From Halobacteriales archaeon QS_6_64_34 (GTDB lineage Archaea; Halobacteriota; Halobacteria; Halobacteriales; Haloarculaceae), in assembly GCA_003020925.1 (NCBI GenBank), contig PXRT01000013.1:351269-415268 (forward strand): a DNA stretch of 64,000 nt, written 5' to 3'. The notes under the pieces are model-generated. The model did not search any database. It saw only the letters and a list, made by a program, of their open reading frames with translations, and was not told the origin of the DNA. Made by a program: the position numbers and the translations under genes. Below, in pieces: positions 39,698 to 49,102 of this stretch; the first letter of the stretch is position 1; each line of letters opens with the position of its first letter.

Positions 39698-41676
39698 CGA
39701 CTCGCCTCCAGCCGAAGTGTCCCCCGCTCGTCGACGGTCAGCGACCATCCCGGCGGGACGACGACGGTGCTCTCGCCGCCCGCGACGATGGCCGGGCCGT
39801 CCGCTGTCGCGCCCGCTCCGAGCGACCCCCAGGCTAGCACCGGTGTCTCCCTGAACTCCCCGTCGAAGGAGACGTCCCGAGAGCGTCGGTCGGCGGCCTC
39901 GCCCGCTTCGTGACCGAGAGGCGGTAGCTCGTGGGTCACGGTCGCCGTTGCCCGGAGTGTGACGAGTTCGATGGCGGCGTCCAGCCGATAGCCGTGAGCG
40001 CGCTCGTGGGCGGCGTGGAAGCGAGCTTCGAGGTCGTCGGGGTCGAACGCCCCGATTCCGACACCGAGTTCGTGACTCTGTCCCGCATAGCGACAGTCGG
40101 CCTCGAAGTCGACGGCGGCGGCCCCGGGGTCGGCCGTCTCCTCGAGGACTGTCGCTTCGAGGTCCTCGAGCACGGCCCGAACGGCGTCGGTCTCGGCCGC
40201 CCCGAGCGTCGTCCGATAGGTGCGGATGGCGTCGTGGCGCTCGTCGGCCGCCAAAAGGCCGAGCGCGGAGAGGACGCCACTCGCTCGTGGGACGACCACC
40301 CGACCGACGCCCAGCCTGTCGGCGAGTGCGGCGGCGTGCATCGGCCCGGCACCGCCGAAGGCACAGATACCGAACTCGCGGGGGTCGTGGCCCCGTTCGG
40401 CCGTCACGGCGCGGATGGTCCGTGTCATCGTCGCGTTGGCGACGCGGTACACCCCACGGGCGGCCTCGAAGGGGCCGTCGAGGTCGGCCTCGCGGGCGAG
40501 GTCGGCCAGTGCCTCCCGGGCCGCGTCGGCGTCCAGCTCGACCGAGCCACCGAGCGTCGTCTCGGGGCCGAGATACCCCAGAGCGAGGGCGGCATCGGTC
40601 ACCGTCGGCTCGGTGCCTCCGCGACCGTAACACGCGGGGCCCGGCTCCGCACCGGCCGATTCGGGCCCGACGCGCAGCGCGCCGCCCGAATCGACCCAGG
40701 CGACAGAACCCCCGCCGGCGCCGACGGTCTCGACGTCGACCATCGGTACCCGGACGGGGCGGTCGCCCACGTCGGCGTCGGTCGTCCGCCGGACGTCGCC
40801 GTCCCGAACGAGCGAGACGTCACTGGAGGTCCCACCCATGTCGAAGGTTACGAGGCCGGCGACATCGTCCGGCTCGAACGCGCTGGCGCCGATGACGCCG
40901 GCGGCCGGTCCCGAAAGCGCCGTCGTCACGGCGTTACCCGCGACGGTCTCGATGTCGGCGATACCGCCGTTGGACTGCATGATGCGGGGCGCTGGCAGTC
41001 CCAGCTCGCGGGCCTCGGTCTCGAGCTGGCCGAGATAGGCCGAAAGCACCGGCGTCACGAAGGCGTCGGCCACCGTCGTCGCGGTGCGCTCGTACTCGCG
41101 GAACGCCCCGAGCACCTCGTGGCTGGCCGAGACGGGGGCGTCGAATTCGTCGCGGAGTATTGCCGCTACCTCGGCCTCGTTCTCGGGGTGGGCGTAGGCG
41201 TGCAACAGCGACACTGCGACCGCCTCGGCGTCGATGTCGTCGGCCAGTTCCCGGACCGCCTCGGGGTCGACCGGCCGCTCGATGCCCTCGGGCGTGGCTC
41301 GCTCGTCGAGTTCGTACCGCCGCGCCGCCGGGACGAGCGGGTCGGGCCGCGCGACCGACTGGTCGTAGAGGTCGGGGCGGGCCTGCCGGCCGATGGCGAG
41401 TGTGTCCCCGAAGCCGGCCGTCGTCACCAGTGCCGTCTGTGCGCCGTCGGTCTCCAGTAGCGCGTTCGTCGCGACGGTCATCGCGTGGCGGAACCGGGAG
41501 ACGGCGGCGGGCTCGACGCCGGCCGCCTCACAGGCCGCCTCGATGCCCGCGACGACGCCCTCGTGCTGTGGGGTCGTCGAGGGGACCTTCGCCGTCGTCA
41601 GCCCGCTCGGCCCGACCACCAGTACGTCGGTGAAGGTGCCGCCGACATCGACGCCGACACGTACCGTATCGTCCAT
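39694..41676 (-). CDS. hyuA: hydantoinase A/oxoprolinase family protein
   Basis: VGVDVGGTFTDVLVV...TFDMGGTSSDVSLVRDG; ATGA overlap with hyuB. Confidence 0.93.
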   Translation of the reverse strand: MDDTVRVGVDVGGTFTDVLVVGPSGLTTAKVPSTTPQHEGVVAGIEAACEAAGVEPAAVSRFRHAMTVATNALLETDGAQTALVTTAGFGDTLAIGRQARPDLYDQSVARPDPLVPAARRYELDERATPEGIERPVDPEAVRELADDIDAEAVAVSLLHAYAHPENEAEVAAILRDEFDAPVSASHEVLGAFREYERTATTVADAFVTPVLSAYLGQLETEARELGLPAPRIMQSNGGIADIETVAGNAVTTALSGPAAGVIGASAFEPDDVAGLVTFDMGGTSSDVSLVRDGDVRRTTDADVGDRPVRVPMVDVETVGAGGGSVAWVDSGGALRVGPESAGAEPGPACYGRGGTEPTVTDAALALGYLGPETTLGGSVELDADAAREALADLAREADLDGPFEAARGVYRVANATMTRTIRAVTAERGHDPREFGICAFGGAGPMHAAALADRLGVGRVVVPRASGVLSALGLLAADERHDAIRTYRTTLGAAETDAVRAVLEDLEATVLEETADPGAAAVDFEADCRYAGQSHELGVGIGAFDPDDLEARFHAAHERAHGYRLDAAIELVTLRATATVTHELPPLGHEAGEAADRRSRDVSFDGEFRETPVLAWGSLGAGATADGPAIVAGGESTVVVPPGWSLTVDERGTLRLEASR

Positions 41677-41708
41677 GGCCCGTCTGCGGTCGCCCGCGAC
41701 AAAAACGC

Positions 41709-42119
41709 CTAGTTCCAGGTCCAGGCTGCATCGAGCGCGTACCGGTACAGGCCGGTGACACAGATTGCGACGGCGTTGCCGACCAGATACTCGGCGGTCC
41801 CAAGCGTCACCAGCACGTAGAGGACGCCGAGCTGGAGCGGGATAGCCGTCCCCCGGACGAGGTTCGTCTTGCCAAGTCCCACGGCGTACTCCCGAATCGA
41901 GGTGTGGCGCGACCGGTGAAACGTCCAGGCGTTGTTGAGGACGTACTGGAACAGGATGGTCACCTCGATAGCGACCAGGGCGCCGACGAGATAGTTCACG
42001 CCACCGAGGTCAACGAACAGCCACAGGAGCGCGAGCTGGAGGGTGGCTGCCGTACAGCCCACGAGGAAGAACCGAAGGAGCCGCTCCCGTCGCAGCGACG
42101 TGGCGACGCCAAACGACAT
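41709..42119 (-). CDS. GtrA family membrane protein
   Basis: RFFLVGCTAATLQLALLWLFVDLGGVNYLVGALVAIEVTILFQYVLNNAWTFH; 4 TM. Confidence 0.88.
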   Translation of the reverse strand: MSFGVATSLRRERLLRFFLVGCTAATLQLALLWLFVDLGGVNYLVGALVAIEVTILFQYVLNNAWTFHRSRHTSIREYAVGLGKTNLVRGTAIPLQLGVLYVLVTLGTAEYLVGNAVAICVTGLYRYALDAAWTWN

Positions 42120-42125
42120 GAAAAC

Positions 42126-43538
42126 TCACTTATAACCGAGTGCTTTTAAACGTGCCGTTATTTTGTCAGATTCGTCGGATTCGCGCTCCTGTGTCCCCGA
42201 CGAGGCCGAATCGAGGCGGTCGACGTGGTCCTCCACAGCCGCCGACAGCCGGTCGAGCACCGGTGACGGCGCCGTCTCGTCGGTGTCTTCGGCACAGAGG
42301 TCACGGTGTTCGTCGGGGTCGGTCCGCCGGTCGTAGAGCTCGCTGTGGTCCGATTCCGTGTGTTCGATGTACGTCCAGCGGGCGTCGCGGGCGCTGACGA
42401 GCAGTTCGCCGTCGTCGCGGTGGCGGGGAATCGGCTGGGTGTTGACGCTCTCGCCCCGCACCGCAACGGAGATGACGGGGCCGCGCTCCCCGATTTCCGC
42501 CCCGTCGAGGGCCTGTGTGACGCTCCGGCCCTCCCACTCGGTGGCCGGCTCGACACCCAGCAGGTCACACACCGTCGACGGGATGACGTCCAGCCCGACG
42601 GGCTGGTGGACCGTGCCCGACTCGCCGTCGGGATGGGTGACAAAGAGCGGGACGTCGATGAGTTCGCGGTAAAGCTTGGGATAATGCGAGAGGTGGCCGT
42701 GTTCGAGGAACTCCTCGCCGTGGTCGCCCGCGACGACGACGGCGGTGTCGTCGGCGATGCCCTCGGCCTCGAGTATGTCGAGCAGCCGACCGACGCTGGC
42801 GTCGACCTGCCTGATGGTCCCGTCGTACAGCGTCCGGAGCGTCTTTAGCGTGCGCTCGTCGACGTCCCACCCCATCCCCGTCCGGAAGTGCGAACCCAGC
42901 ATCCGAAAGAGGCCAAAGTGGGTGTCCGAGACCTCCCGGAGGTGTCTCGGTGCCGGGACGTAGGGCGTGTGGGTGTCCATGTAGTGGACCCACAGGAAGA
43001 AGCCGCCGTCGGTCGTCTCGAGGAACTCAGTCGCGTGGTCTTCCAGTTCCCCCATCCGGGAGGCGTCGGCGACGGGCCGGTCGTCGTCGCCACCGCCGAG
43101 GACGCTCGCGGCTCGGCGGAACGGCGAGGTCCCGAGTTGCACCCATCCCTGGATAGTCGGATGCCGTGCGAGAAAGCCGCTGCCGTCGATGAACGGCTCG
43201 AACTCGTCAAACCCCCGGTCGTATCCCCATTGTTCGGTCAGAAACCCGTTGGCGGCGTTGAATCCACCCGTCGTGAGCCCGGCCTCGGAGACCCGCTCGG
43301 CGAGGGTCGGCGAGGAAGCCACGCCGATATCCGGGCCTTCCTCGAAGACCGGGCGGGAGCCGTGGATAGAGGGAAACGAAAAGGGCGTCCAGTTGCCCCG
43401 GGCCATGGCGTTCTCGAAGTCGACCCCACGGGCGGCGAGGTCGTCGAGCACCGGCGAGACGCTGTCCTCACCGCCCAGCGCGTCCCGGCGGAGAGAGTCG
43501 ATAGTGACGAGGACGACGTTGTCCACTGCGGCCGGCAT
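42126..43538 (-). CDS. sulfatase / alkaline phosphatase superfamily
   Basis: NVVLVTIDSLRRDAL...WVHYMDTHTPYVP...VVVAGDHGEEFLEHGHLSHYP. Confidence 0.92.
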   Translation of the reverse strand: MPAAVDNVVLVTIDSLRRDALGGEDSVSPVLDDLAARGVDFENAMARGNWTPFSFPSIHGSRPVFEEGPDIGVASSPTLAERVSEAGLTTGGFNAANGFLTEQWGYDRGFDEFEPFIDGSGFLARHPTIQGWVQLGTSPFRRAASVLGGGDDDRPVADASRMGELEDHATEFLETTDGGFFLWVHYMDTHTPYVPAPRHLREVSDTHFGLFRMLGSHFRTGMGWDVDERTLKTLRTLYDGTIRQVDASVGRLLDILEAEGIADDTAVVVAGDHGEEFLEHGHLSHYPKLYRELIDVPLFVTHPDGESGTVHQPVGLDVIPSTVCDLLGVEPATEWEGRSVTQALDGAEIGERGPVISVAVRGESVNTQPIPRHRDDGELLVSARDARWTYIEHTESDHSELYDRRTDPDEHRDLCAEDTDETAPSPVLDRLSAAVEDHVDRLDSASSGTQERESDESDKITARLKALGYK

Positions 43539-43753
43539 CTAACGTACCTCCGGCCGCTGGCGAGGCGGGCCAACGGGAAGATGAGACGCCGGGTCGCCTC
43601 GCCCGGCACAGCGCGAATCGTTCATACCGTCCTACATTGGACACGCGATACTGAAGCTTCTGGTTGTCCCGGACCGTCGGCGACGAAACAAACCGTCCTG
43701 CGGCCGGTAGCGCAAGGGAGCCGGCGTCTGTGCCGATTTCCGGGCGTGGTGTG

Positions 43754-44656
43754 TCACCGGGAGCCAGGGTCATAGCCCGGGCCGACCCTGAGGTCGAGTG
43801 TCCGCTCGCGTATGTGGATGTCCAGGCGCTCGTGGTCGGCGACCTCGCCGTCGCGACTGAACGCCACTGCTTCGCCGTGACCGTCGACGGACAGCTCCGT
43901 CGCGCGGACGTGGGTGACCCCCTCGGTGTCGGTCGCCAGCAGGCGGTGGCCGATGGCTTCCGTGACGAGGTTGCCCGTCGGCATCCGCTCGACGATGGCG
44001 ACGTCCAGCAGGCCGTCCTCCATGTCGGCTTGCCCGCCCCGTTCGACGAACTTCCGGGCGTTGCCCACGAGCAGACAGGTCGCCGACCCGGACCAGGTGA
44101 CGGGACCGTCCTCGCCGACGGCCTCGACGGTGAGGTCCAGTCCGTCGAACTCGATTGCCTCCTGGGCACCGGTCAGGAGAAACGCCAGCGTCCCGAAGCG
44201 AGCCTTCAGGTCGCCCGAGGCCGCCAGACTGGCATCGGCTGGCAGCCCGGCGATACAGGAGACGAGAAACGGCTCCTCGCCCGCGAGGCCGACGTCGACA
44301 GTCCGAATCTCACCGATGTCGGCGACCTCGACGGCCTGCTGTGGGTCGGTGACACCGATGGTACCGGCAAGCAGATTCGCGGTCCCGGCGGGCACCACCG
44401 AGAGCGTCACCGTGTCGAGGTGGTCGGCCCGGGAGAGCCCCCGGACGACCTCGTTGACCGTCCCGTCGCCGCCCGCGACGGCGACCTCGGCGGCGCCCGC
44501 TTTGCCGGCCGCCCGGCCGAGTTCGAGCGCGTCGCCAGGGTCCTCGGTGCGCGAGACGTCGAACCCCCGAGCCGAGAGCAGCCGCTCGACCAGCTTGGCG
44601 TGGTTCCCGTCGCCGCTTGTTGGGTTGAGGACCGCGCGGCGCGAGCCGACTTGCAT
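43754..44656 (-). CDS. diacylglycerol/lipid kinase (YegS-like)
   Basis: AVLNPTSGDGNHAKLVERLL...VAVAGGDGTVNEVVRGL...LSVVPAGTANLLAGTIG. Confidence 0.9.
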   Translation of the reverse strand: MQVGSRRAVLNPTSGDGNHAKLVERLLSARGFDVSRTEDPGDALELGRAAGKAGAAEVAVAGGDGTVNEVVRGLSRADHLDTVTLSVVPAGTANLLAGTIGVTDPQQAVEVADIGEIRTVDVGLAGEEPFLVSCIAGLPADASLAASGDLKARFGTLAFLLTGAQEAIEFDGLDLTVEAVGEDGPVTWSGSATCLLVGNARKFVERGGQADMEDGLLDVAIVERMPTGNLVTEAIGHRLLATDTEGVTHVRATELSVDGHGEAVAFSRDGEVADHERLDIHIRERTLDLRVGPGYDPGSR

Positions 44657-44684
44657 ACCGCCACACAGTGGGCTCGCGTACTTA

Positions 44685-45038
44685 TCACCACGGCCTCACT
44701 GCTGACCGACAGCGCGAGTTCGTGCGTACCTTCGTCTCGTCGCTGCCGTCGGCGCGGTAGTTCCACAGTTCGACGGTCACCGGTTCCCAGATTTCGACGG
44801 CCTCGGAGAGCGCATCGACGGCGGCCCGCTCGGAGTCCGGGCCCTGGAGCAGACGGAGGTTCTCGCCCCGGACCGCCGACAGCGACGACACGACAGTCGA
44901 TGGGAGGTCGACGAGCGCCGAGAGGGGGCCCTCGGCGCGGTCGACCCGCTCCGGGTCGCCGTCGTGGGCCGCGAGGAACGACCGGGCAGCCGACCGGTCA
45001 CAGGTCAACAGCTCTCGGAGCCGTTCTCTGGTGGCCAT
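44685..45038 (-). CDS. hypothetical protein
   Basis: 117 aa ORF, acidic. Confidence 0.5.
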   Translation of the reverse strand: MATRERLRELLTCDRSAARSFLAAHDGDPERVDRAEGPLSALVDLPSTVVSSLSAVRGENLRLLQGPDSERAAVDALSEAVEIWEPVTVELWNYRADGSDETKVRTNSRCRSAVRPW

Positions 45039-45212
45039 CAGTCCCGAGTAAGGTGAATCCCCACAAACGTCTGTTGGATACCGGCTGCCACTCTCGCGGC
45101 GGTAATATGTCCCTACTCGGCGGACGTGCTATCGTAGGTCGACCCTACCGACTCGCCTGTCGAGCCGTGACCAGGGCGAAGTGTTTTTAGTTGTAGACGC
45201 GGCTGTCGGAAC

Positions 45213-46448
45213 ATGGACAGTCAACGACGCTCGTTTCTCGCAGCGGCGAGTAGCGTCGTGACTGGCGTCCTCGCTGGCTGTCCCGGATTTCTCAGTCCAG
45301 GGGCCGGCCCGAACGACAACAACACGACCCAGCCAGGGGTAGAAGGCGCCGGCGTCCGCATTCCTGACACCGTCGATAGCACGTATCCCCAGTACCAGTA
45401 CGACGGTGCGAACACCGGGACGGTCCCCGAGGTCTCCGGGCCGACAGGGGCTATCACATCGCTGTTCGAGTTCGGGCAGTCAAGCTTTACCCCCAGTCAC
45501 CGGATGGGGTCGCCGTCGCTGCGTGACGGCTGGCTCTACCTGACCGAGGGACGCATCGACAGCGCCGGCAACGGGGAGACGTTCGTCTACGCGATAGATG
45601 CCGTCGATGGGAGCAGACAGTGGGCGACGATGTACCGGGGGACGAACGCCGCCGGCCCGACTGCCGCGACGGAGGAAATAGTCCTGGCAACTATCGGCGA
45701 GGAACTGGTCGGATTGGCCGCCGAGACCGGTATCGAGCAGTGGTCGTTCGCCCCCCCGGTCCAGTCGGGTATCACCGTCGACGGCGACACCGTCTACGTC
45801 GTCAGCCGACAGGACGGCACCGCCACCCTGTATTCGCTCTCGGTCGGCGACGGCTCGCTCGACTGGGCGACGCCGGTCGACGCCGGGTCGGAGCCGGTGA
45901 CGCCCGCCGTCGCCGACGGAACCGTCTACGCGGGCGGGAACTCGCTCCAGTCGTTCGACTCGACTACCGGCGAGGTGGTCTGGAGCGCCGAATACAACCT
46001 GACGGCGCCGCCGACCGCCGTCGGCGAAGACGTGGTCGTCGGCTCCGGGACGGCCGTCCGCGTGTTCGACACCGCCGACGGCACCGAGCGCTGGAGCAAC
46101 GACGTCGAGACGTACGGTAACCGGGAGTCGCCGGCAGTGACCAACCCGCTCGCCGTGACCGGCGACACCATCTACGCCGTCGCCGACAGGGGACTGACGG
46201 CCCTGAGCCTCTCGGGGAGCCAACACCGCTACACCGTCGAGATAGGTATCAACGGGACGCCCATCGTCGCCGACGGCTTCCTCTACCTGTTCGGGCGGGG
46301 GCAACTGGCCTGTCGCTCGGCGGACGACGGCAGTACGGAGTGGACCTACGGGACACGCCAGCGGACCAGTTCGCGGGGTATGGCCCCGGTCGTCGCCGAT
46401 AACGTCGCCTTCTTCCCCGCCGAGCGGCTCTACGCCATCGCGGGCTGA
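45213..46448 (+). CDS. PQQ-like beta-propeller lipoprotein
   Basis: Lipobox VLAGCPGF; repeated W..D.GS..W / VYAGG..L..FD..TG motifs. Confidence 0.85.
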   Translation: MDSQRRSFLAAASSVVTGVLAGCPGFLSPGAGPNDNNTTQPGVEGAGVRIPDTVDSTYPQYQYDGANTGTVPEVSGPTGAITSLFEFGQSSFTPSHRMGSPSLRDGWLYLTEGRIDSAGNGETFVYAIDAVDGSRQWATMYRGTNAAGPTAATEEIVLATIGEELVGLAAETGIEQWSFAPPVQSGITVDGDTVYVVSRQDGTATLYSLSVGDGSLDWATPVDAGSEPVTPAVADGTVYAGGNSLQSFDSTTGEVVWSAEYNLTAPPTAVGEDVVVGSGTAVRVFDTADGTERWSNDVETYGNRESPAVTNPLAVTGDTIYAVADRGLTALSLSGSQHRYTVEIGINGTPIVADGFLYLFGRGQLACRSADDGSTEWTYGTRQRTSSRGMAPVVADNVAFFPAERLYAIAG

Positions 46449-46534
46449 CCGACCGCTCGTCTATCGGTCTCGGCGCCCGACTCGGCGTGGGACTCGTCTG
46501 GGTGCCGTCGGGATGGTGGTCGCCCGCCCCTGGG

Positions 46535-46735
46535 CCGGCGCGCTTGGCGAGCAGGCCCTGTCCGAGGGTGTTGTTGAGTTTGTGCGCGCCGCCATGGAGC
46601 AGGTCCTCGTGTTTGCGGTAGATGTCCGCGCCGTGGCGCTCGCTGAGCGTCTTCGCGTGAAACACCGGTGTCGGCCGGCCAGCGAACTGTTCGAGCAGAT
46701 ATTCGAACTCCTCGAAGTCGCCGGGTGATGACCGT
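46535..46735 (-). pseudogene. tryptophan synthase beta-like fragment
   Basis: Minus frame [62 protein letters not shown], then homology stops. Confidence 0.8.
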
Positions 46736-46882
46736 CCTCCTCTGACACAGCAGGGCGTTAAAAACTACTGCCGGGCAGGGAGGGCCGATGGCCGCAGCTT
46801 CCTATTCAACTATCCGGTTTCAGTTTTTATTTAGTTTGACTGAGTAAAAATTTAAATACGGTAAGCTACCCAAATCCGGCAA

Positions 46883-49102
46883 ATGAGTGGACGAGTGACT
46901 GGGGACCGACGGCCGACCGTTCCCGCGCCGGTCCCGCCGGACGACCCCGACGCGTGGTACGCCCCCGACGTGTGCGAACAGGACGAGGTGCACCCGGGCG
47001 TAGTCGTGACCGTCCGGCAGGCCAACGGGTTCCACTACGAGGTCCGCGAACCGGTTCTCTCGCCGGGCGACCGAACCGCCCTCGAAACCGTCCAGTCCCA
47101 CTTCGACGGCGCGAACATCGAGCGGCCCCGCACCCGCGAAGGCGCCGTCGAACGCATGGAACAGGGGTTCAACCCGAAACACCGACGGGTAATCGACCGG
47201 CTGGTCGACTGTTCGCCGGCGGGGCAGCGACGGGTGACCTACCACGCGCTGTGTTCGCTTGCTTGTCTCGGGGAGCTGACCCCCTACGCGCTCGACGACC
47301 GCATCGATGTCGCCGACGTGACCGAGGACAGCGTCGTCGTCCACACCGAGGACTACGCGCCAGCCGGCACGAGCCTTCAAAACCCCGACTACATCGAGCG
47401 GTTCACCAGCGAGCGCGTCGAGCGCCACACCGTTAGCTTCCAGGGGTTCGAGATACCGGTCACCGTCTACCGCGAGCACCTGCTGGGCAGTGACCCCTTT
47501 ACCACGAAGTACGCCGTCCGCGAACCGGACCTGCTTCCCGGCGACGAGGAGCTCATCAGGGTCTGCAAGGAACGGGTGTGGGGGACCAGCGTCGAGGGGG
47601 TCGTCGAGGACCGCGTGGCCTTCGTCCGCGAGCGGGCCGCGTCGCTGCTCGCCCGCCAGCTGACCGTGCGCAACACGACCGAGTGGGTCGACGCGGCCGC
47701 CTACCGACTCCGGTCGGCACTCGCCGAACTCGACCTCGCGGTGCCGCCGCTTGACCAGCGCTTTGCCGACGACCGCCTCGACGACCTACTGTACTACGTG
47801 CTTCGGGACCTGGTGGGGTACGGCAAGCTCACCGTCCCGATTCGGGACCACACGCTCGAAGATATCGAGGCCAACCGCGTCAACGAGCGCGTGAAAGTGC
47901 TCCCGCGAGCGGACCTGGGCCACGACGGCCGCGTCCCGACGAACCTCTCCTTCGAGGACGAGTCGGCTTTCGTCAACGTCGTCACCCAGCTCGCGGCCGA
48001 CGACGGCACTGAACTCAACGCCTCGAACCCGAGTGCGAAAGTCAACATCGACCCCGAGGGCGAGGGCGTCCACGACGCCGAGGAGACTATCCGGTGTGCA
48101 GTCGCCCTTCCCACTATCAGCGAGGACGGCCCCCATATCTCCATCCGCAAGCAGTCCGTGGACGCGATGACGCCCATCGACCTCGTCCAGCGCGAGTCGA
48201 TGCCGACGGAACTGGTCGCGCTGCTCTGGTTGCTGTACGAGTCCCATGGCGTCGTCCTCTTCTCGGGCCCGACCGGGGCGGGTAAAACCACACTCATGAA
48301 CGCTCATATGCCGTTTATCCCCTATCGGGACCGGCCCATCAGCATCGACGAGGGGTCCCGCGAGGTCCGGATTCCACACGAGACGGGCGTCTCGCTCACC
48401 ACGCGAGCACACGAGCGCGACCACCGCCGGGTGACGATGGCCGACCTCATGACGCAGTGCAATTATCTCAATCCCGACGTCGAGGTCATCGCCGAAATCA
48501 ACACACAGGCCTCGTTCGAGACGTTCTCGGAGACGCTCAATACGGGTCATGGGGTGCTCGGAACGACCCACGCCGCCGACGTCGAGACGCTCGTCAACCG
48601 CGTCATCGAGAAGGGCGTCCCGACCTACCTGCTGACGGAAATCGACCTCGTCGTCTTCCCGCGCCACGTCGGCGGCGAGCGCTACGTCGGCGAGGTCGTC
48701 GAGTTCCTCGACGAGCCACTTGAGGACGGACAGGGCGGAACCATCGAGAAGGACGGGGAGCGGATTCATTACAACACGCTCTGTCGGCGCCGCCCCGACG
48801 GCTCGTTCGACATAGCCTACGACCATCCGCAACTGGGTGATGGCCGTCGTCGCGTCGAGACGGGTATCTTCGACCGCCTGGCCCGGCTCCGGGACGAACC
48901 GACCGAGACCGTCGAGGAGACGTTCCACCGCCGCCATCGATACGTCAAATATCTCGTCAGGGAGGGCATCACGGACTTCGAGGCGCTCTTTGGCGTCCTG
49001 GCCGACTTGGAGACCAATGAGGCCGCGACGGTCGAGCGACTCCGGCGGCGGGCCGGCGAGCGGGACCCGCTGCATCTGGAGGTCGAGACCGATGACGACT
49101 GA
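46883..49102 (+). CDS. type II/IV secretion system ATPase (archaeal pilus PilB/TadA-like)
   Basis: Walker A FSGPTGAGKTTLMNA; ISIDEGSREVRIPH; TLNTGHGVLGTTHA. Confidence 0.93.
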   Translation: MSGRVTGDRRPTVPAPVPPDDPDAWYAPDVCEQDEVHPGVVVTVRQANGFHYEVREPVLSPGDRTALETVQSHFDGANIERPRTREGAVERMEQGFNPKHRRVIDRLVDCSPAGQRRVTYHALCSLACLGELTPYALDDRIDVADVTEDSVVVHTEDYAPAGTSLQNPDYIERFTSERVERHTVSFQGFEIPVTVYREHLLGSDPFTTKYAVREPDLLPGDEELIRVCKERVWGTSVEGVVEDRVAFVRERAASLLARQLTVRNTTEWVDAAAYRLRSALAELDLAVPPLDQRFADDRLDDLLYYVLRDLVGYGKLTVPIRDHTLEDIEANRVNERVKVLPRADLGHDGRVPTNLSFEDESAFVNVVTQLAADDGTELNASNPSAKVNIDPEGEGVHDAEETIRCAVALPTISEDGPHISIRKQSVDAMTPIDLVQRESMPTELVALLWLLYESHGVVLFSGPTGAGKTTLMNAHMPFIPYRDRPISIDEGSREVRIPHETGVSLTTRAHERDHRRVTMADLMTQCNYLNPDVEVIAEINTQASFETFSETLNTGHGVLGTTHAADVETLVNRVIEKGVPTYLLTEIDLVVFPRHVGGERYVGEVVEFLDEPLEDGQGGTIEKDGERIHYNTLCRRRPDGSFDIAYDHPQLGDGRRRVETGIFDRLARLRDEPTETVEETFHRRHRYVKYLVREGITDFEALFGVLADLETNEAATVERLRRRAGERDPLHLEVETDDD

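Noticed and set aside
39931-41460. 509 aa plus-strand ORF opposite hyuA
   Set aside because: Antisense frame artefact; hyuA motifs on the minus strand are unambiguous.
43664-45190. 508 aa plus-strand ORF opposite the lipid kinase
   Set aside because: Antisense artefact.
47786-49075. 429 aa minus-strand ORF opposite the pilus ATPase
   Set aside because: Antisense artefact; Walker motifs are on the plus strand.
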